Assembly (NCBI GenBank): GCA_004173455.1
Contig: SECL01000025.1
Coordinates: 1 to 45,518, forward strand
Length of the DNA: 45,518 nt
Reading direction: 5' to 3'
DNA from: Moraxellaceae bacterium
GTDB taxonomy: Bacteria > Pseudomonadota > Gammaproteobacteria > Pseudomonadales > Moraxellaceae
This document shows, piece by piece, positions 8,906 to 18,956 of the stretch. The translations under genes and the position numbers were made by a program. A model generated the notes under the pieces. It was given only the letters and a program-made list of their open reading frames with translations. It made no database searches and was not told the DNA's origin. Within the stretch, counting starts at the first letter, position 1; every line of letters begins with the position of its first letter.

Positions 8906-10117
8906 ATGACTGTTACCCTTGGCACCCCGTTACAATCTTCAGCGTTTCGTGTCCTGATGCTGGGTTCTGGTGAACTTGGGAAAGAGGTGGCCATTGCGCT
9001 GCAACGCTTGGGCGTGGAGGTATTTGCGGCTGACCGCTATGCCAATGCACCCGCCATGCAGGTGGCACATCATAGCCGCGTGCTCAATATGGCAAATCGT
9101 AATGAACTACAAGCGCTCATAGACGAAGTTAAACCGCACCTGATTGTGCCGGAAATTGAAGCGATTGCTACCGATTTACTGCTTGAGATTGAAGAAAAAG
9201 GACAAGCCGTGGTGATTCCTTCAGCTAAGGCGGCTGACCTGACCATGAACCGTGAAGGAATTCGTCGCTTAGCCGCAGAAAAGCTTGGGCTGCCAACTTC
9301 GTCGTACCGGTTTGCCGATAATCTTGAAAGCTTCCGCGCGGCTTGTGATGATATTGGCTATCCGTGTTTTGTCAAACCAGTCATGTCATCCAGTGGCAAA
9401 GGCCAGTCGCGCCTCACCAGCTACGATCAGGTGGATGCTGCATGGGACTATGCCATGCAAGGTGGCCGGGTAAATCAGGGCAAAGTGATCGTGGAAGGCC
9501 AGATTCATTTTGATTTTGAAATTACCCTGCTGACGGTGCGCGCCAAAAATCCTGAAACCGGTGTCATCGAAACGCATTTTTGTGATCCGATTGGCCATCG
9601 TCAGGAAGCCGGTGATTATGTGGAAAGCTGGCAACCGCAACAAATGACTGAAAAAGCCCTGAGCAATTCCCGTCATATTGCTGATACTGTCACGCGCAAT
9701 CTGGGCGGCTGCGGGATTTTTGGAGTAGAACTGTTTATCAAAGGTGACAAGGTCTGGTTTAGCGAAGTATCGCCGCGTCCGCATGATACAGGTCTGGTAA
9801 CACTGGCCAGTCAGGTGCAAAGCGAATTTGAACTACATGCACGTGCTATTTTGGGTTTGCCCGTGGATACCCGCCGACATAGTGCCGCAGCCAGTGCGGT
9901 CATTTATGCGGGGCGTGATGAGTCCAACCTGTCATTTAGTAATCTTGAAAAAGCCTTGAGCATTAAAGGTTCTGATTTACGGCTGTTTGGCAAGCCAGAA
10001 GGTTTTGCCCGCCGTCGCATGGGGGTTGCGACCGTCTATGCTGAAGATACTGATACGGCACGCAAGCTGGCCAGCGAAGTCGCATCTCACGTCACGATTT
10101 TGTCCAATGCCCCTTAG
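8906..10117 (+). CDS. purT: Formate-dependent GAR transformylase PurT
   Basis: PurT makes N-formyl-GAR from GAR, formate and ATP, the folate-independent route for the third step of purine synthesis. It is an ATP-grasp enzyme: an N-terminal dinucleotide-like domain with [18 protein letters not shown] (about 18-35), a central ATP-binding fold with [14 protein letters not shown], and a metal-binding end with [17 protein letters not shown]. Its 403 residues are full length. The ATG at 8906 has a GGAG site six to seven bases upstream. It stands alone on the plus strand and is closed by a terminator at 10237. Confidence 0.97.
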   Translation: MTVTLGTPLQSSAFRVLMLGSGELGKEVAIALQRLGVEVFAADRYANAPAMQVAHHSRVLNMANRNELQALIDEVKPHLIVPEIEAIATDLLLEIEEKGQAVVIPSAKAADLTMNREGIRRLAAEKLGLPTSSYRFADNLESFRAACDDIGYPCFVKPVMSSSGKGQSRLTSYDQVDAAWDYAMQGGRVNQGKVIVEGQIHFDFEITLLTVRAKNPETGVIETHFCDPIGHRQEAGDYVESWQPQQMTEKALSNSRHIADTVTRNLGGCGIFGVELFIKGDKVWFSEVSPRPHDTGLVTLASQVQSEFELHARAILGLPVDTRRHSAAASAVIYAGRDESNLSFSNLEKALSIKGSDLRLFGKPEGFARRRMGVATVYAEDTDTARKLASEVASHVTILSNAP

Positions 10118-10236
10118 TCCCAACCACTTGGCCGCAAAAGATTGTCTTATTGTAAAAGAAATCATTTAACAGGTTGTACTAGTGGTTACTGCTGTGGTCA
10201 ATATCGGCTATTGTTAATATCGACAGCAGATTAAGC

Positions 10237-10267
10237 CAAGCCAGAATTGAATCTGGCTTGATTTTTG
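10237..10267 (+). terminator. Rho-independent terminator after purT
   Basis: CAAGCCAG pairs with CTGGCTTG across an eight-base loop and is followed by ATTTTT. It lies about 120 bp after purT. The intervening spacer also holds a looser CTGCTGT/ACAGCAG inverted repeat (10189-10229) of no clear role. Confidence 0.8.
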
Positions 10268-10394
10268 CTAATTGATCGTGGTTTGTTATTCAGGGATTGC
10301 CAGCCTTTTTGCCCTATCATTTTTCTTTGATTGGCAACAGATTGGTTTGGTTTCTCTTTTCATGCTGCTTCTACCATCACGAAGGTATCTTGCT

Positions 10395-13082
10395 ATGCTC
10401 GCCACACTTTCTCCCAGCGCATTTCTTGCACAGCTTTCCAGCCCAGAACAGGATCAAGCACGTGGTCTAAACGAGTGGCGTAAGGCTCTGGATCAGCAAT
10501 TGGATGAGCTGCTGGCAGCCGGAGAAAAGATTCGCGATGTTGTACATGCTCGCGCGCAAGCCATGGACGATATGCTTAAACTATTATGGCAACAGCATGA
10601 ATTACCCATCCAGAATTTGGCATTGCTCGCAGTGGGTGGCTATGGCCGCAGTGAAATGCTGCCTTATTCCGATGTGGATATTCTGATACTCAGTAAATAT
10701 GAAATTGAATCCGGTCTGGGTGAAAAAATTTCTGGTTTTGTCTCCAGCCTGTGGGATACCGGATTTAAGCCCGGCATTAGTGTGCGTTCGCTGACGGAAT
10801 GTCTGGAAGCCGCACAGGATATTACTGTAGCGACCACACTGGTCGAGTCCAGACTGGTAATTGGGGATGAAAAACTGGCCAAAAAACCACGCCAGATTGT
10901 GTCTACTGCGTGGACAGATAAAACTTTTTTTCAGGAAAAAATGCTGGAGCAACAGCACCGCTATGCCCAGCACAACAACACAGAAAGTAATCTTGAACCG
11001 GATGTGAAAAATGCACCCGGCGGCCTGCGCGACTTAAACCAGATTGGCTGGATTGCCAAGCGGCATTTTCGCGTGGTGCGGGTTTATGATCTGGTTCACT
11101 TGGGTTTTATTACCGATTTTGAACTGCGTGAACTGGAAAACGCCGAAGATTTTTTGTGGCAGGTGCGCTATCAGTTGCACCGTATGGCCGGACGCGATGA
11201 AAACCGCCTGCTATTTGATTATCAGCGCGATGTGGCAGCACGGCTAGGTTATGTCCAGCAACCAGAAGATGCGCCCAACCACGCAGTTGAACAATTCATG
11301 AAAACCTACTATCGGGTGGCCATGAAAGTATCCACCTTAAATGAAATGCTGCTGGCATATTTCTTTGAATCGGTGATTGAACCACGCCTGACTGATGACG
11401 AAAAACCGCATAAAAGCAGTGTGAATGAACGCTTTGACATGATTGGCGGCAAAATTGCGGTAACGCATCATCGAGTGTTTTCCCAGTCACCCAGCGCCGT
11501 GTTAGAACTGTTTTATATTATGGCCAGCCAGCCTGAAATCACTGGAATCCGTGCCAAAACCCTGCGCTTGCTCATGCTGGCTGCCAAAACCATTGATGAC
11601 AATTTTCGCGCCAATCCGGTGCATCGTGCCATGTTTATGGCCATATTGCGCACGCCGCATAATTTGTATGAAACCATGCATGCCATGAAACGCTATGGGG
11701 TACTGGGCAAATATATTCCTGCTTTTGGCCAGATTATTGGCCTGATGCAATATGATTTATTTCATATTTATACCGTCGACGCCCATACCCTGCTGCTCAT
11801 TCGCAACCTGCGCCGTTTTGACAAGCCAGAATTTGCCAAGGATTATCCGGTAGTGAGTTCGGTATTTCAGCGGCTAGATCGTAAGGAAATTGTTTATCTG
11901 GCGGCTATTTTCCATGATATTGCCAAAGGTCGCGGCGGTGACCACAGCGAACTGGGTGCAGAAGATGCCATTGAGTTTTGCCGCAATCATGGCCTAACCG
12001 AGCGTGAAGGCAAGATCGTGGCATGGCTCACCCGCAATCATCTGGTGATGTCGATTACCTCACAAAAGAAAGATATTTCCGATCCTGATGTGGTCAAAGG
12101 TTTTGCCGATCACATGGGCGATATGGTGCATCTGGATTATTTATACAGCCTAACGGTTGCCGATATTAATGCCACCAATCCCAAGCTCTGGAACTCATGG
12201 CGCGCCTCACTGATGCGCCAGTTGTATACGCAGGCGCGTGATACGATTCGCAGCGGACTGGATCGCCCGGTAGATCACCAGTTGATTATTGATGATACCA
12301 AGTTTGAGGCCATGCAAACCTTAAGTAATCAGTATGCTTATGAAGAAATTGAAAAAATCTGGCGTGAAATGGGTGATGATTATTTCTTAAAAGAACGTGC
12401 CGATGAAGTGGTGTGGCATACGCAGGCCATGATTGAGCATGGCGATAATCCTGACCCGCTTGTGCTGATCCGCGAGCACCGCAAACTGGCACGCGATACG
12501 GCAGAAATCTTTATTTATACCCGCGATCTGCCCAACCTGTTTGCCGCCAGTGTGGCAGTAATGGATCAAATGGATCTGAACGTACAGGATGCGCGAATTA
12601 TTACTGCCGCCAAGGCATTTTCACTCGATACCTATGTGGTACTGGATCGGTATGGCACCTTACTGTCTGATACTGACCGGCAATCTGAGGTGATTTATGC
12701 ACTCACTAATGCCTTGTCTAGCCCAGAAGAATTTCCGACCTTGCTGGAACGACGTATTCCACGGCAATTACGTCACTTTGCCGTACAAACGGAAGTCAAC
12801 ATTCACCTCAATACCGCCTTGCAGCAAAATATTGTAGAAATCATGACACTGGATCAGCCGGGTTTATTGGCCAAAATTGGTGGTTTGTTTATGATGCAAG
12901 GACTAGATATTCACTCTGCCCGTATTGCCACACTGGGTGAGCGTGCCGAGGATAGTTTTTATGTCACCAAACGCGATGGCATTCCCATGAACAATGTCGA
13001 AGCCAAAGCCTTTGCCCTAAAGCTACAACAGGCACTAGATGAAGCCTCACAAGTCGTTTCGATCGTACAGCACACTTTTTAA
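10395..13082 (+). CDS. glnD: Bifunctional uridylyltransferase/uridylyl-removing enzyme GlnD
   Basis: GlnD senses glutamine and adds UMP to, or removes it from, PII proteins (GlnB/GlnK), so setting nitrogen status. The nucleotidyltransferase site [16 protein letters not shown] gives G81-G82 and the metal aspartates D93 and D95. The HD hydrolase domain shows [12 protein letters not shown] (H507-D508). Two ACT domains form the end, where glutamine binds. The open frame begins at 10272, but the ATG at 10395 has GAAGG nine bases upstream and gives 895 residues, close to the usual length. dapC follows after a 209-bp spacer, and I see no terminator between them. Confidence 0.97.
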   Translation: MLATLSPSAFLAQLSSPEQDQARGLNEWRKALDQQLDELLAAGEKIRDVVHARAQAMDDMLKLLWQQHELPIQNLALLAVGGYGRSEMLPYSDVDILILSKYEIESGLGEKISGFVSSLWDTGFKPGISVRSLTECLEAAQDITVATTLVESRLVIGDEKLAKKPRQIVSTAWTDKTFFQEKMLEQQHRYAQHNNTESNLEPDVKNAPGGLRDLNQIGWIAKRHFRVVRVYDLVHLGFITDFELRELENAEDFLWQVRYQLHRMAGRDENRLLFDYQRDVAARLGYVQQPEDAPNHAVEQFMKTYYRVAMKVSTLNEMLLAYFFESVIEPRLTDDEKPHKSSVNERFDMIGGKIAVTHHRVFSQSPSAVLELFYIMASQPEITGIRAKTLRLLMLAAKTIDDNFRANPVHRAMFMAILRTPHNLYETMHAMKRYGVLGKYIPAFGQIIGLMQYDLFHIYTVDAHTLLLIRNLRRFDKPEFAKDYPVVSSVFQRLDRKEIVYLAAIFHDIAKGRGGDHSELGAEDAIEFCRNHGLTEREGKIVAWLTRNHLVMSITSQKKDISDPDVVKGFADHMGDMVHLDYLYSLTVADINATNPKLWNSWRASLMRQLYTQARDTIRSGLDRPVDHQLIIDDTKFEAMQTLSNQYAYEEIEKIWREMGDDYFLKERADEVVWHTQAMIEHGDNPDPLVLIREHRKLARDTAEIFIYTRDLPNLFAASVAVMDQMDLNVQDARIITAAKAFSLDTYVVLDRYGTLLSDTDRQSEVIYALTNALSSPEEFPTLLERRIPRQLRHFAVQTEVNIHLNTALQQNIVEIMTLDQPGLLAKIGGLFMMQGLDIHSARIATLGERAEDSFYVTKRDGIPMNNVEAKAFALKLQQALDEASQVVSIVQHTF

Positions 13083-13291
13083 GCCATTTATTGCATAGAA
13101 ATGCATGAACAAGTCTACTGCCTTACAGTAATTGTAGGGCATGTTAGATAAGCGCAACAAATTGACTCCTAGGCATTAGACGCAATAAATCTCGTGTCAA
13201 AGCCTATGTATTTACCTGCCTTTGTTTTAAAATTTTTTGTTTGAACCTTTTATATTTTTCAGTACTTAAATACCGCAATGAGAACAGCAAA

Positions 13292-14461
13292 ATGAATCCT
13301 GCCATTAACCACCTACACCCTTATCCTTTTGAAAAACTGGCCAGACTTTTTGCAGACCTCAACGCCCCGGATTTACCCAATATTGCGTTGTCGATTGGTG
13401 AACCCAAACATCCAGCACCTGAATTTGTGCAACAAAAACTGATTGAGTCATTGCAACATCTGTCGACTTATCCGTCCAGTAAAGGATTGCCTGCCTTGCG
13501 TCTGGCCATTGCCGACTGGTTAAAGCAACGGTTTCAGTTGCAGGGTATTGATGCAGAAACGCAGGTTCTGCCTGTTAGTGGGACGCGTGAAGCGCTGTTT
13601 TCCTTTGTGCAAGCCGTTATTGACCGTAACCAGAACCCGTATGTAATGATGCCCAATCCGTTTTACCAGATTTATGAAGGCGCCAGCATTTTGGCTGGTG
13701 CCACACCTTATTTTTATAACTGTACACCCGAAAATAACTATCTGGGCAATCTGGATGACATTCCGGCAAGCGTGTGGCAGCAAACCCAGCTGCTGTTTTT
13801 ATGTACGCCGGGCAATCCCACTGGCGCCGTGATTCCCATGGAACAGCTTAAAAAACTGATTGCCTTATCGGATCAGTATGACTTTGTCATTGCATCAGAT
13901 GAATGCTATTCCGAACTATACTTTGATCAAGCGCCTGCTGGCCTGCTCCAAGCCTGTGCTGAACTGGGTCGGCATGATTATAAAAATTGTGTGGTATTCC
14001 ATTCGCTATCCAAACGTTCCAATTTACCCGGTTTGCGCTCCGGTTTTGTGGCGGGCGATGCAACGATTTTGGCAGGTTATTTAAAATACCGTACGTACCA
14101 TGGCGCGGCCATGCCAGTGCAACATCAGCTTGCGTCCATCGTCGCATGGCAGGATGAAGTGCATGTGGAACAAAACCGCCAGCTTTACCGGCAAAAATTT
14201 GAACTTTTTCTCAATGAATTAGGTCAGTTATTGCCTTTACAAAAACCGGATGCAGGGTTTTATTTCTGGCTAAAGGTCAATGATGATGAACGTTTTGCCC
14301 GTAAGCTCTATGAAAAAGCCAACATTACCGTATTGCCGGGTCGTTATTTGTCACGCGAGACGGCGTTAGGCAATCCGGGGGAAAACCATGTGCGCATGGC
14401 ACTAGTCGCCGATATTGGTCAGTGTGAGCAAGTTATTGAACGCTTAAAACGTATTTTATGA
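13292..14461 (+). CDS. dapC: Succinyldiaminopimelate aminotransferase
   Basis: This fold-type I PLP aminotransferase probably transfers the amino group from glutamate to N-succinyl-2-amino-6-ketopimelate in lysine/peptidoglycan diaminopimelate synthesis. Motifs seen are LSIGEPKHPAP near the start, YPSSKGLPALRLAIADW, CTPGNPTGAV for cofactor binding, and the PLP-lysine segment HSLSKRSNLPGLRSGF. Its position next to glnD matches the arrangement in pseudomonads and Acinetobacter. The open frame starts at 13241; the ATG at 13292 (MNPAINHLHPYPFEKL) gives the family N-terminus and 389 residues. A terminator follows. Another substrate among class I/II aminotransferases cannot be excluded from sequence alone. 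Confidence 0.9.
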   Translation: MNPAINHLHPYPFEKLARLFADLNAPDLPNIALSIGEPKHPAPEFVQQKLIESLQHLSTYPSSKGLPALRLAIADWLKQRFQLQGIDAETQVLPVSGTREALFSFVQAVIDRNQNPYVMMPNPFYQIYEGASILAGATPYFYNCTPENNYLGNLDDIPASVWQQTQLLFLCTPGNPTGAVIPMEQLKKLIALSDQYDFVIASDECYSELYFDQAPAGLLQACAELGRHDYKNCVVFHSLSKRSNLPGLRSGFVAGDATILAGYLKYRTYHGAAMPVQHQLASIVAWQDEVHVEQNRQLYRQKFELFLNELGQLLPLQKPDAGFYFWLKVNDDERFARKLYEKANITVLPGRYLSRETALGNPGENHVRMALVADIGQCEQVIERLKRIL

Positions 14462-14528
14462 TGGCATTGTAATGACAATGTATAGCTAAACACTTTCAAA
14501 TTTTTTAGTCGTTGGTATTTTGCACCAG

Positions 14529-14557
14529 AATCCTGCCTTAACCCGCAGGATTTTTTA
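14529..14557 (+). terminator. Rho-independent terminator after dapC
   Basis: AATCCTGC pairs with GCAGGATT over an eight-base loop, followed by six T. It lies about 65 bp after the dapC stop. Confidence 0.85.
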
Positions 14558-14566
14558 TTGGTTGAT

Positions 14567-14740
14567 TTAGAGTTTTTTTAGTGTAAACCCAGCTTTGCAA
14601 AGTGCATTGATGACTGCCAAGTCGACAGTTTGATTAAGTTTTACAATCAATTGCTTGGGTTTGATCGCTAAAATAAGCTTTAATTCTGAAAAAGCATTAT
14701 GTGTGTTTAGCCAGAGGTTGCGGTTATCCCAACCATCCGA
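14567..14740 (-). pseudogene. Possible coding remnant without start codon
   Basis: On the minus strand a 57-codon frame, closed by a stop at each end, reads plausible protein: it begins GWDNRNLWLNTHNAF and ends LCKAGFTLKKL. It has no ATG; only internal TTG codons could start it. It occupies most of the 307-bp spacer between dapC and the tolC-like gene. It could be the 3' end of a lost gene, a small gene with an unusual start, or chance. I do not recognise the protein. Confidence 0.25.
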
Positions 14741-14768
14741 TTAAGCCTTACAAACAGATTGCAGCCTT

Positions 14769-16430
14769 ATGTCCCTATTGATTAAAAAATCCGTTAAAAA
14801 AACATTTTCATTACCCGCTTATCTGATCTTTGTGGGACTGATGGCCAGTCAACTACAGGTGAGCGTCGAAGCCGCGCCTATCTTGGCTAACGAGTTTGAG
14901 TCTACGCGCTTTAACTCCAATAATATTAAGCCTGATGCCACGCCAGAATCTCATTTAAGTTTTAGTCAGGCTGAACAGTTTTTAAAGCAAAATGCCTATA
15001 CGGTACAGGCCAGCAATGCCAATCTGGTCGCCGCGCAAAATCAGGCCGAAGCCAACGCACAACTCTGGCGCCCTGTGATCAGCCTTGATGCCAATGCCAT
15101 TAAATACCGCACCGAAGTTGATATTCCTCTCAATGATGTCAAGGCAACCGGTGAAAATGCTGCCAATCAGGCCTTTGCACAATCGCTTAATAATTTGCCA
15201 GTGCCTTTACCGGATAATGTCAATAATTTTTTAACCAATCGGTTTTCAACTGCTGTATCAGGCTTGTTTGAGCAGATTCCCAATTCAAGCAATGTGGTAA
15301 TTAATGACAAGCTGTTTCGTCCTACCATTTCAGCAGTGATGCCTATTTATGCTGGCGGTAGTATTCAGGCCGCACAAAACATTGCGCGGATTGGCTATGA
15401 AAAAGCACAGCTCAACCATAGCCAAGTGCAGGATCAGCAAACTCTCAAGCTGGCCGAAGCCTATTTTGGACAGCAACTGGCCACCTGTCTGAGCCGTGCT
15501 GCCGCGCAAAATCTGAATGCACTGCAACAGCACCTCTTTAATGCCCAGCAACTGGAACAGCAAGGCATGATTAGTCGTTCACAGCGCTTGCAGGTTGAAG
15601 TGGCCATGCAAGCCGCACAGCGCCAGTATGATCAGGCCAGTAGTCATGAAAATGCATCTAGCCAGTATTTGCAGCAACTACTACAACAACCAGAACAACT
15701 GCAACTGACCACCCCGCTATTTGTACAACCTACGCCTTTGCAGCCACTGGATTTTTATTTATCCGAGCTTAATCAACAATCACCGCAACTGGCCCAATTG
15801 CAAAAAGACCAGCAACTGGCGTCTGAAGCCGTACAGGTGGCCAAAGCCAGCTTATTGCCCAGCGCCTATGTGTTTGGCCAGCAAACCCTTAATAAAAATG
15901 ACTGGTTGGTGGGTGTGGGGGCACACTATACGCTGCTGGCCAATACTGACCGTAACAAGCTGCTGTATGCCGCCCAAGCCCGTGAAAATGCGGCGCAATC
16001 CTTGCAACTTCAGGCACAGCAGGATTTACAGCAACTCATTCGCCGTGCTTATTTTGAGGCGGATAGTGCCCGTAAGGCATTTATCAGCATGCAAACAAGT
16101 ATTACGGCAGCACAGGAAAACCTACGCGTACAACAAGTGTCTTTTCGCGAAGGGGAAACCACGGCGACTTTTGTCAATGATGCCGTCAATGCCCTCACGC
16201 TGGCGTATACCGATCAGGCCACAGCAGCATATCGTTATGATATGGCGCTGGTCACATTATTGGCGGCTAGCGGTCAGGCTGGGCAATTTTCAGATAGGGT
16301 TAATGATGCGTCTGTATTACAGGTACAGCCCATTTTACCCTCTGGGCAATCTGCATTGAATCAGAGCACCTTTAATCAAATATCTCGCCCGTCCTTACCC
16401 CTGAATCAAAGCAACCGGATGAACAAATGA
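14769..16430 (+). CDS. TolC-family outer membrane efflux protein
   Basis: The product is an outer-membrane channel subunit, expected to form a trimeric duct for the exporter encoded just downstream. An N-terminal signal peptide (basic start, hydrophobic about 15-28, cleavage near VEAAP) is followed by two long Gln/Ala-rich coiled-coil halves typical of the OEP family: about 80-330 and 330-510, with the repeated pattern AxxLVAAQNQAEANAQLWRP. The Ser/Asn/Pro-rich end is probably disordered. It starts an operon: its stop overlaps the next gene's start by four bases (ATGA). The cargo is unknown. Confidence 0.92.
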   Translation: MSLLIKKSVKKTFSLPAYLIFVGLMASQLQVSVEAAPILANEFESTRFNSNNIKPDATPESHLSFSQAEQFLKQNAYTVQASNANLVAAQNQAEANAQLWRPVISLDANAIKYRTEVDIPLNDVKATGENAANQAFAQSLNNLPVPLPDNVNNFLTNRFSTAVSGLFEQIPNSSNVVINDKLFRPTISAVMPIYAGGSIQAAQNIARIGYEKAQLNHSQVQDQQTLKLAEAYFGQQLATCLSRAAAQNLNALQQHLFNAQQLEQQGMISRSQRLQVEVAMQAAQRQYDQASSHENASSQYLQQLLQQPEQLQLTTPLFVQPTPLQPLDFYLSELNQQSPQLAQLQKDQQLASEAVQVAKASLLPSAYVFGQQTLNKNDWLVGVGAHYTLLANTDRNKLLYAAQARENAAQSLQLQAQQDLQQLIRRAYFEADSARKAFISMQTSITAAQENLRVQQVSFREGETTATFVNDAVNALTLAYTDQATAAYRYDMALVTLLAASGQAGQFSDRVNDASVLQVQPILPSGQSALNQSTFNQISRPSLPLNQSNRMNK

Positions 16431-17725
16431 ATACCTCTAATAAAAACAATTCACCTGAATCCTTGGTTACACCCGCATCCGACGTGGACAGCGAATCGCC
16501 AAATGCTGGGTTACGTGGTGAAAATCCACCTATGCTCGATGCAGACGCACGGCAAGCATCAAAGCCAGAAGTGTATACATCAGAAACATCTACATCAGAA
16601 CTACCTACTTTAGAATTAAAACCAAGTGAAACTCGCATACCGCAAACCAACGCGCAAAAAACCACCACCAATAATACACAATCCACAAGCACGCCTTCTG
16701 AGGACATTCAAGAGCAAAAGCCTGCAAAAAAAGCCCGTATTATTCGCAGCCTGATTATTGTGTTCCTGATTGTGATAGTGGGACTGGGTCTATGGCTGGC
16801 AGCCAAGCCGGCACCGCAGCAAATTCAGGGCATGGTAGAAGCCACGACACTAAATGTATCCACCAAGGTGCCGAGTCGTGTAGAACAACTGATGGCAGAA
16901 GAAGGCAGCAGCGTTAAAAAAGGCCAGATTCTGGGGCTGCTGACCAGTCCCGAATTACAGACTAAACAGCAGCAGGCTGAGGGTGCATTGCAATCCGCCA
17001 AAGCCTTGCAGCAAACCGCTGAACGTGGTTCGCAAGAAGAAAATATTGCCTCCTTGAAAGCCAATTGGCAAAGCACACTGGCTCAGGCTGAACTGGCACG
17101 GGTCACCTATCAACGTGCACAAAATCTGTTAAATGAAGGCGTGATTTCAAAGCAGCGCCGTGATGAAGCACAAGCCGCCAAAAACTCAGCCACACAGATT
17201 GCAGAGGCCGCACATCAGCAATATTTGCGTGCCGAACGTGGCAGTACTCCAGAGCAGCTTTCATCGGCACAGGCACAGGTTAAAATTGCTAAAGCGGCTG
17301 TGGCCGAAGCCCAATCACTCAATCAGGAAATGCAGCTTGTGGCACCGCAAGATGGCGAAGTCAGCCAGAAATTTGCCAATGTGGGTGAGCTGGTGCCAGC
17401 GGGTATTCCCTTATATACCCTGCTGGATCTCAATCATCAGTGGGTGACGATTAACCTGCGTGAAGACCAGTTTAACCAGCTCAAACAGGGCAGCATTTTG
17501 CATGGCGATATTCCAGCGCTTAACCAGAAAAATGTGGCTTTTGAGGTGACGCACATTGCCGCGCAAGGCACCTTTGCCTCATGGAAAGCCGCACGTCAAT
17601 CTAGCGGCTATGATGTACGTACCTTTGAAGTCAAGTTAAAAAGCTTAAAGCCGCTGACTGGTTTGCGTCCGGGCATGAGTGTGCTGTTTGACTGGCCGCA
17701 GTCTCAGTCTGTCAAATCGCACTAA
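16427..17725 (+). CDS. HlyD-family periplasmic adaptor with long N-terminal extension
   Basis: This 432-residue membrane-fusion protein links inner-membrane permeases to the TolC-type channel. A single transmembrane helix lies at about 106-126. The barrel-sandwich half-motifs flank an Ala/Gln-rich coiled-coil hairpin (about 170-290), and VAPQDGEVSQKFANVGELV is the second lipoyl-like half. The odd part is the first 100 residues, presumably cytoplasmic, which are rich in Ser, Thr, Pro, Asn and Glu and look disordered; most HlyD proteins have only a short tail there. It is translationally coupled to the channel gene before it and is followed by two permeases after about 80 bp. Confidence 0.92.
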   Translation: MNTSNKNNSPESLVTPASDVDSESPNAGLRGENPPMLDADARQASKPEVYTSETSTSELPTLELKPSETRIPQTNAQKTTTNNTQSTSTPSEDIQEQKPAKKARIIRSLIIVFLIVIVGLGLWLAAKPAPQQIQGMVEATTLNVSTKVPSRVEQLMAEEGSSVKKGQILGLLTSPELQTKQQQAEGALQSAKALQQTAERGSQEENIASLKANWQSTLAQAELARVTYQRAQNLLNEGVISKQRRDEAQAAKNSATQIAEAAHQQYLRAERGSTPEQLSSAQAQVKIAKAAVAEAQSLNQEMQLVAPQDGEVSQKFANVGELVPAGIPLYTLLDLNHQWVTINLREDQFNQLKQGSILHGDIPALNQKNVAFEVTHIAAQGTFASWKAARQSSGYDVRTFEVKLKSLKPLTGLRPGMSVLFDWPQSQSVKSH

Positions 17726-17807
17726 TGCACACGTTAAAAGCACACAACTGCAATGCGCGACTGGCATGCAAAACTGCCATGAATAATGACAAAGGTAAGT
17801 GACCCTC

Positions 17808-18956
17808 ATGTGGAAAGCCTTCCGGCAGGAACTCAATTTTCTCAGGCATAGTTATTGGGATCTCAGTCTGGTCACACTTGCGCCATTGCTGGTGATTATT
17901 TTTCTAGCCAGCATGTTGGCACAAGGATCGCCACGTCACTTGCCTATTGTGGTGGTGGATCAGGATCGCTCTGCCTATAGCCGCCAGATTATCCGTAACC
18001 TGCAAGCAGCACCTGCCTTGTCGATTTATGCCTATGAGCCCTCCATGTCACTGGCAGAGCAGCATCTCAAGCAGCTAAAAGCCTGGGCAGTCGTCCATAT
18101 TCCCGCGCAGGCACAAACCAATCTAATGCATGGCCGCAGTCCCGAAATTGCCAGCTATTTTAATGAAGCATTTTTTTCTATTGCCAGCACGGTGTCTGGT
18201 GGCGTCAACAGTGCGGTGAGCGCCTCAACCCGTGAACAGCAGCAAGCCCTGATTCGTCAACTGGGCGTGCCGCCGCTTGACTTTACCCTGCCCACTATTC
18301 AGGTCACTGCCCTATATAATCCGCAGCTGAGCTATGAGCTTTTTTTGGAGCCTTTTGCCGTTACCGCGATTTTGCATTTACTGCTGGCGTGCGCTGTGGC
18401 AACCAGTATTGGCCGTGATTTCCTGACCACGCCAAACCCAACACCAGAATCCCATAACGCTCTGCAAGGGCGTGCTGGTTTGAGCGCGCTTGTGGGTAAG
18501 CTACTGCCGTATATCATTATTTTTAGCTTATGGTGTTTTTTATGGACAGTCTGGATGGCGGGTTTTCGTGGCTGGGTCATTCAAGGCAGTGTGGTGCTGT
18601 TATTGGTAGGTCAGGTACTATTATTTACCGCTTATGCCTTATTTGCCACCACCATTGTATTGCTGGCCAAAGACATTAATACCGGTTTGTCGATGGTGGC
18701 GATTTACGCTGGTTCGTCATTAAGTTATGCCGGGGTTACCTTGCCCACCATTGGCGCGCCACTATTTACCCGGATCTGGAGTAATAGCCTGCCCTTTACG
18801 GCCTATGCCAAACTGCAAACCCAGCAATGGGTGGTTGGTTCTCCCTGGCAAACATCCCTCACGCCTTTGTTGATTCTTATGGGTTTTGTGGCCGGATTCT
18901 TATTGCTAAGCCTGATATTACTCAAGCGCCAGCCTGCCGTGAGAACCAATCCATGA
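17808..18956 (+). CDS. ABC-2 type permease (first of tandem pair)
   Basis: This 382-residue inner-membrane protein belongs to the ABC-2 type permeases (PF12698-like). It has one N-terminal helix (VTLAPLLVIIFLASML), a large extracytoplasmic domain beginning LPIVVVDQDRSAYSRQII, and then five helices in the C-terminal half. The sequence from 17799 reads through a GTG, but the ATG at 17808 with AAGGT upstream gives the natural start MWKAFRQEL. Its stop overlaps the start of a second, related permease by four bases. Such permeases normally pair with an ATPase subunit, and none is encoded in this cluster. It may export a lipophilic or drug-like compound, but the substrate is unknown. Confidence 0.9.
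   Translation: MWKAFRQELNFLRHSYWDLSLVTLAPLLVIIFLASMLAQGSPRHLPIVVVDQDRSAYSRQIIRNLQAAPALSIYAYEPSMSLAEQHLKQLKAWAVVHIPAQAQTNLMHGRSPEIASYFNEAFFSIASTVSGGVNSAVSASTREQQQALIRQLGVPPLDFTLPTIQVTALYNPQLSYELFLEPFAVTAILHLLLACAVATSIGRDFLTTPNPTPESHNALQGRAGLSALVGKLLPYIIIFSLWCFLWTVWMAGFRGWVIQGSVVLLLVGQVLLFTAYALFATTIVLLAKDINTGLSMVAIYAGSSLSYAGVTLPTIGAPLFTRIWSNSLPFTAYAKLQTQQWVVGSPWQTSLTPLLILMGFVAGFLLLSLILLKRQPAVRTNP

Noticed and set aside
9386-9820. Minus-strand frame of 144 codons inside purT
   Set aside because: It is antisense to a well-conserved enzyme, has no ribosome-binding site and reads as codon shadow.
15721-16359. Long plus-strand frame of 212 codons within the channel gene
   Set aside because: It overlaps the second half of the TolC-family gene in another frame; the composition is rich in Trp, Arg and Cys and unlike a real protein.
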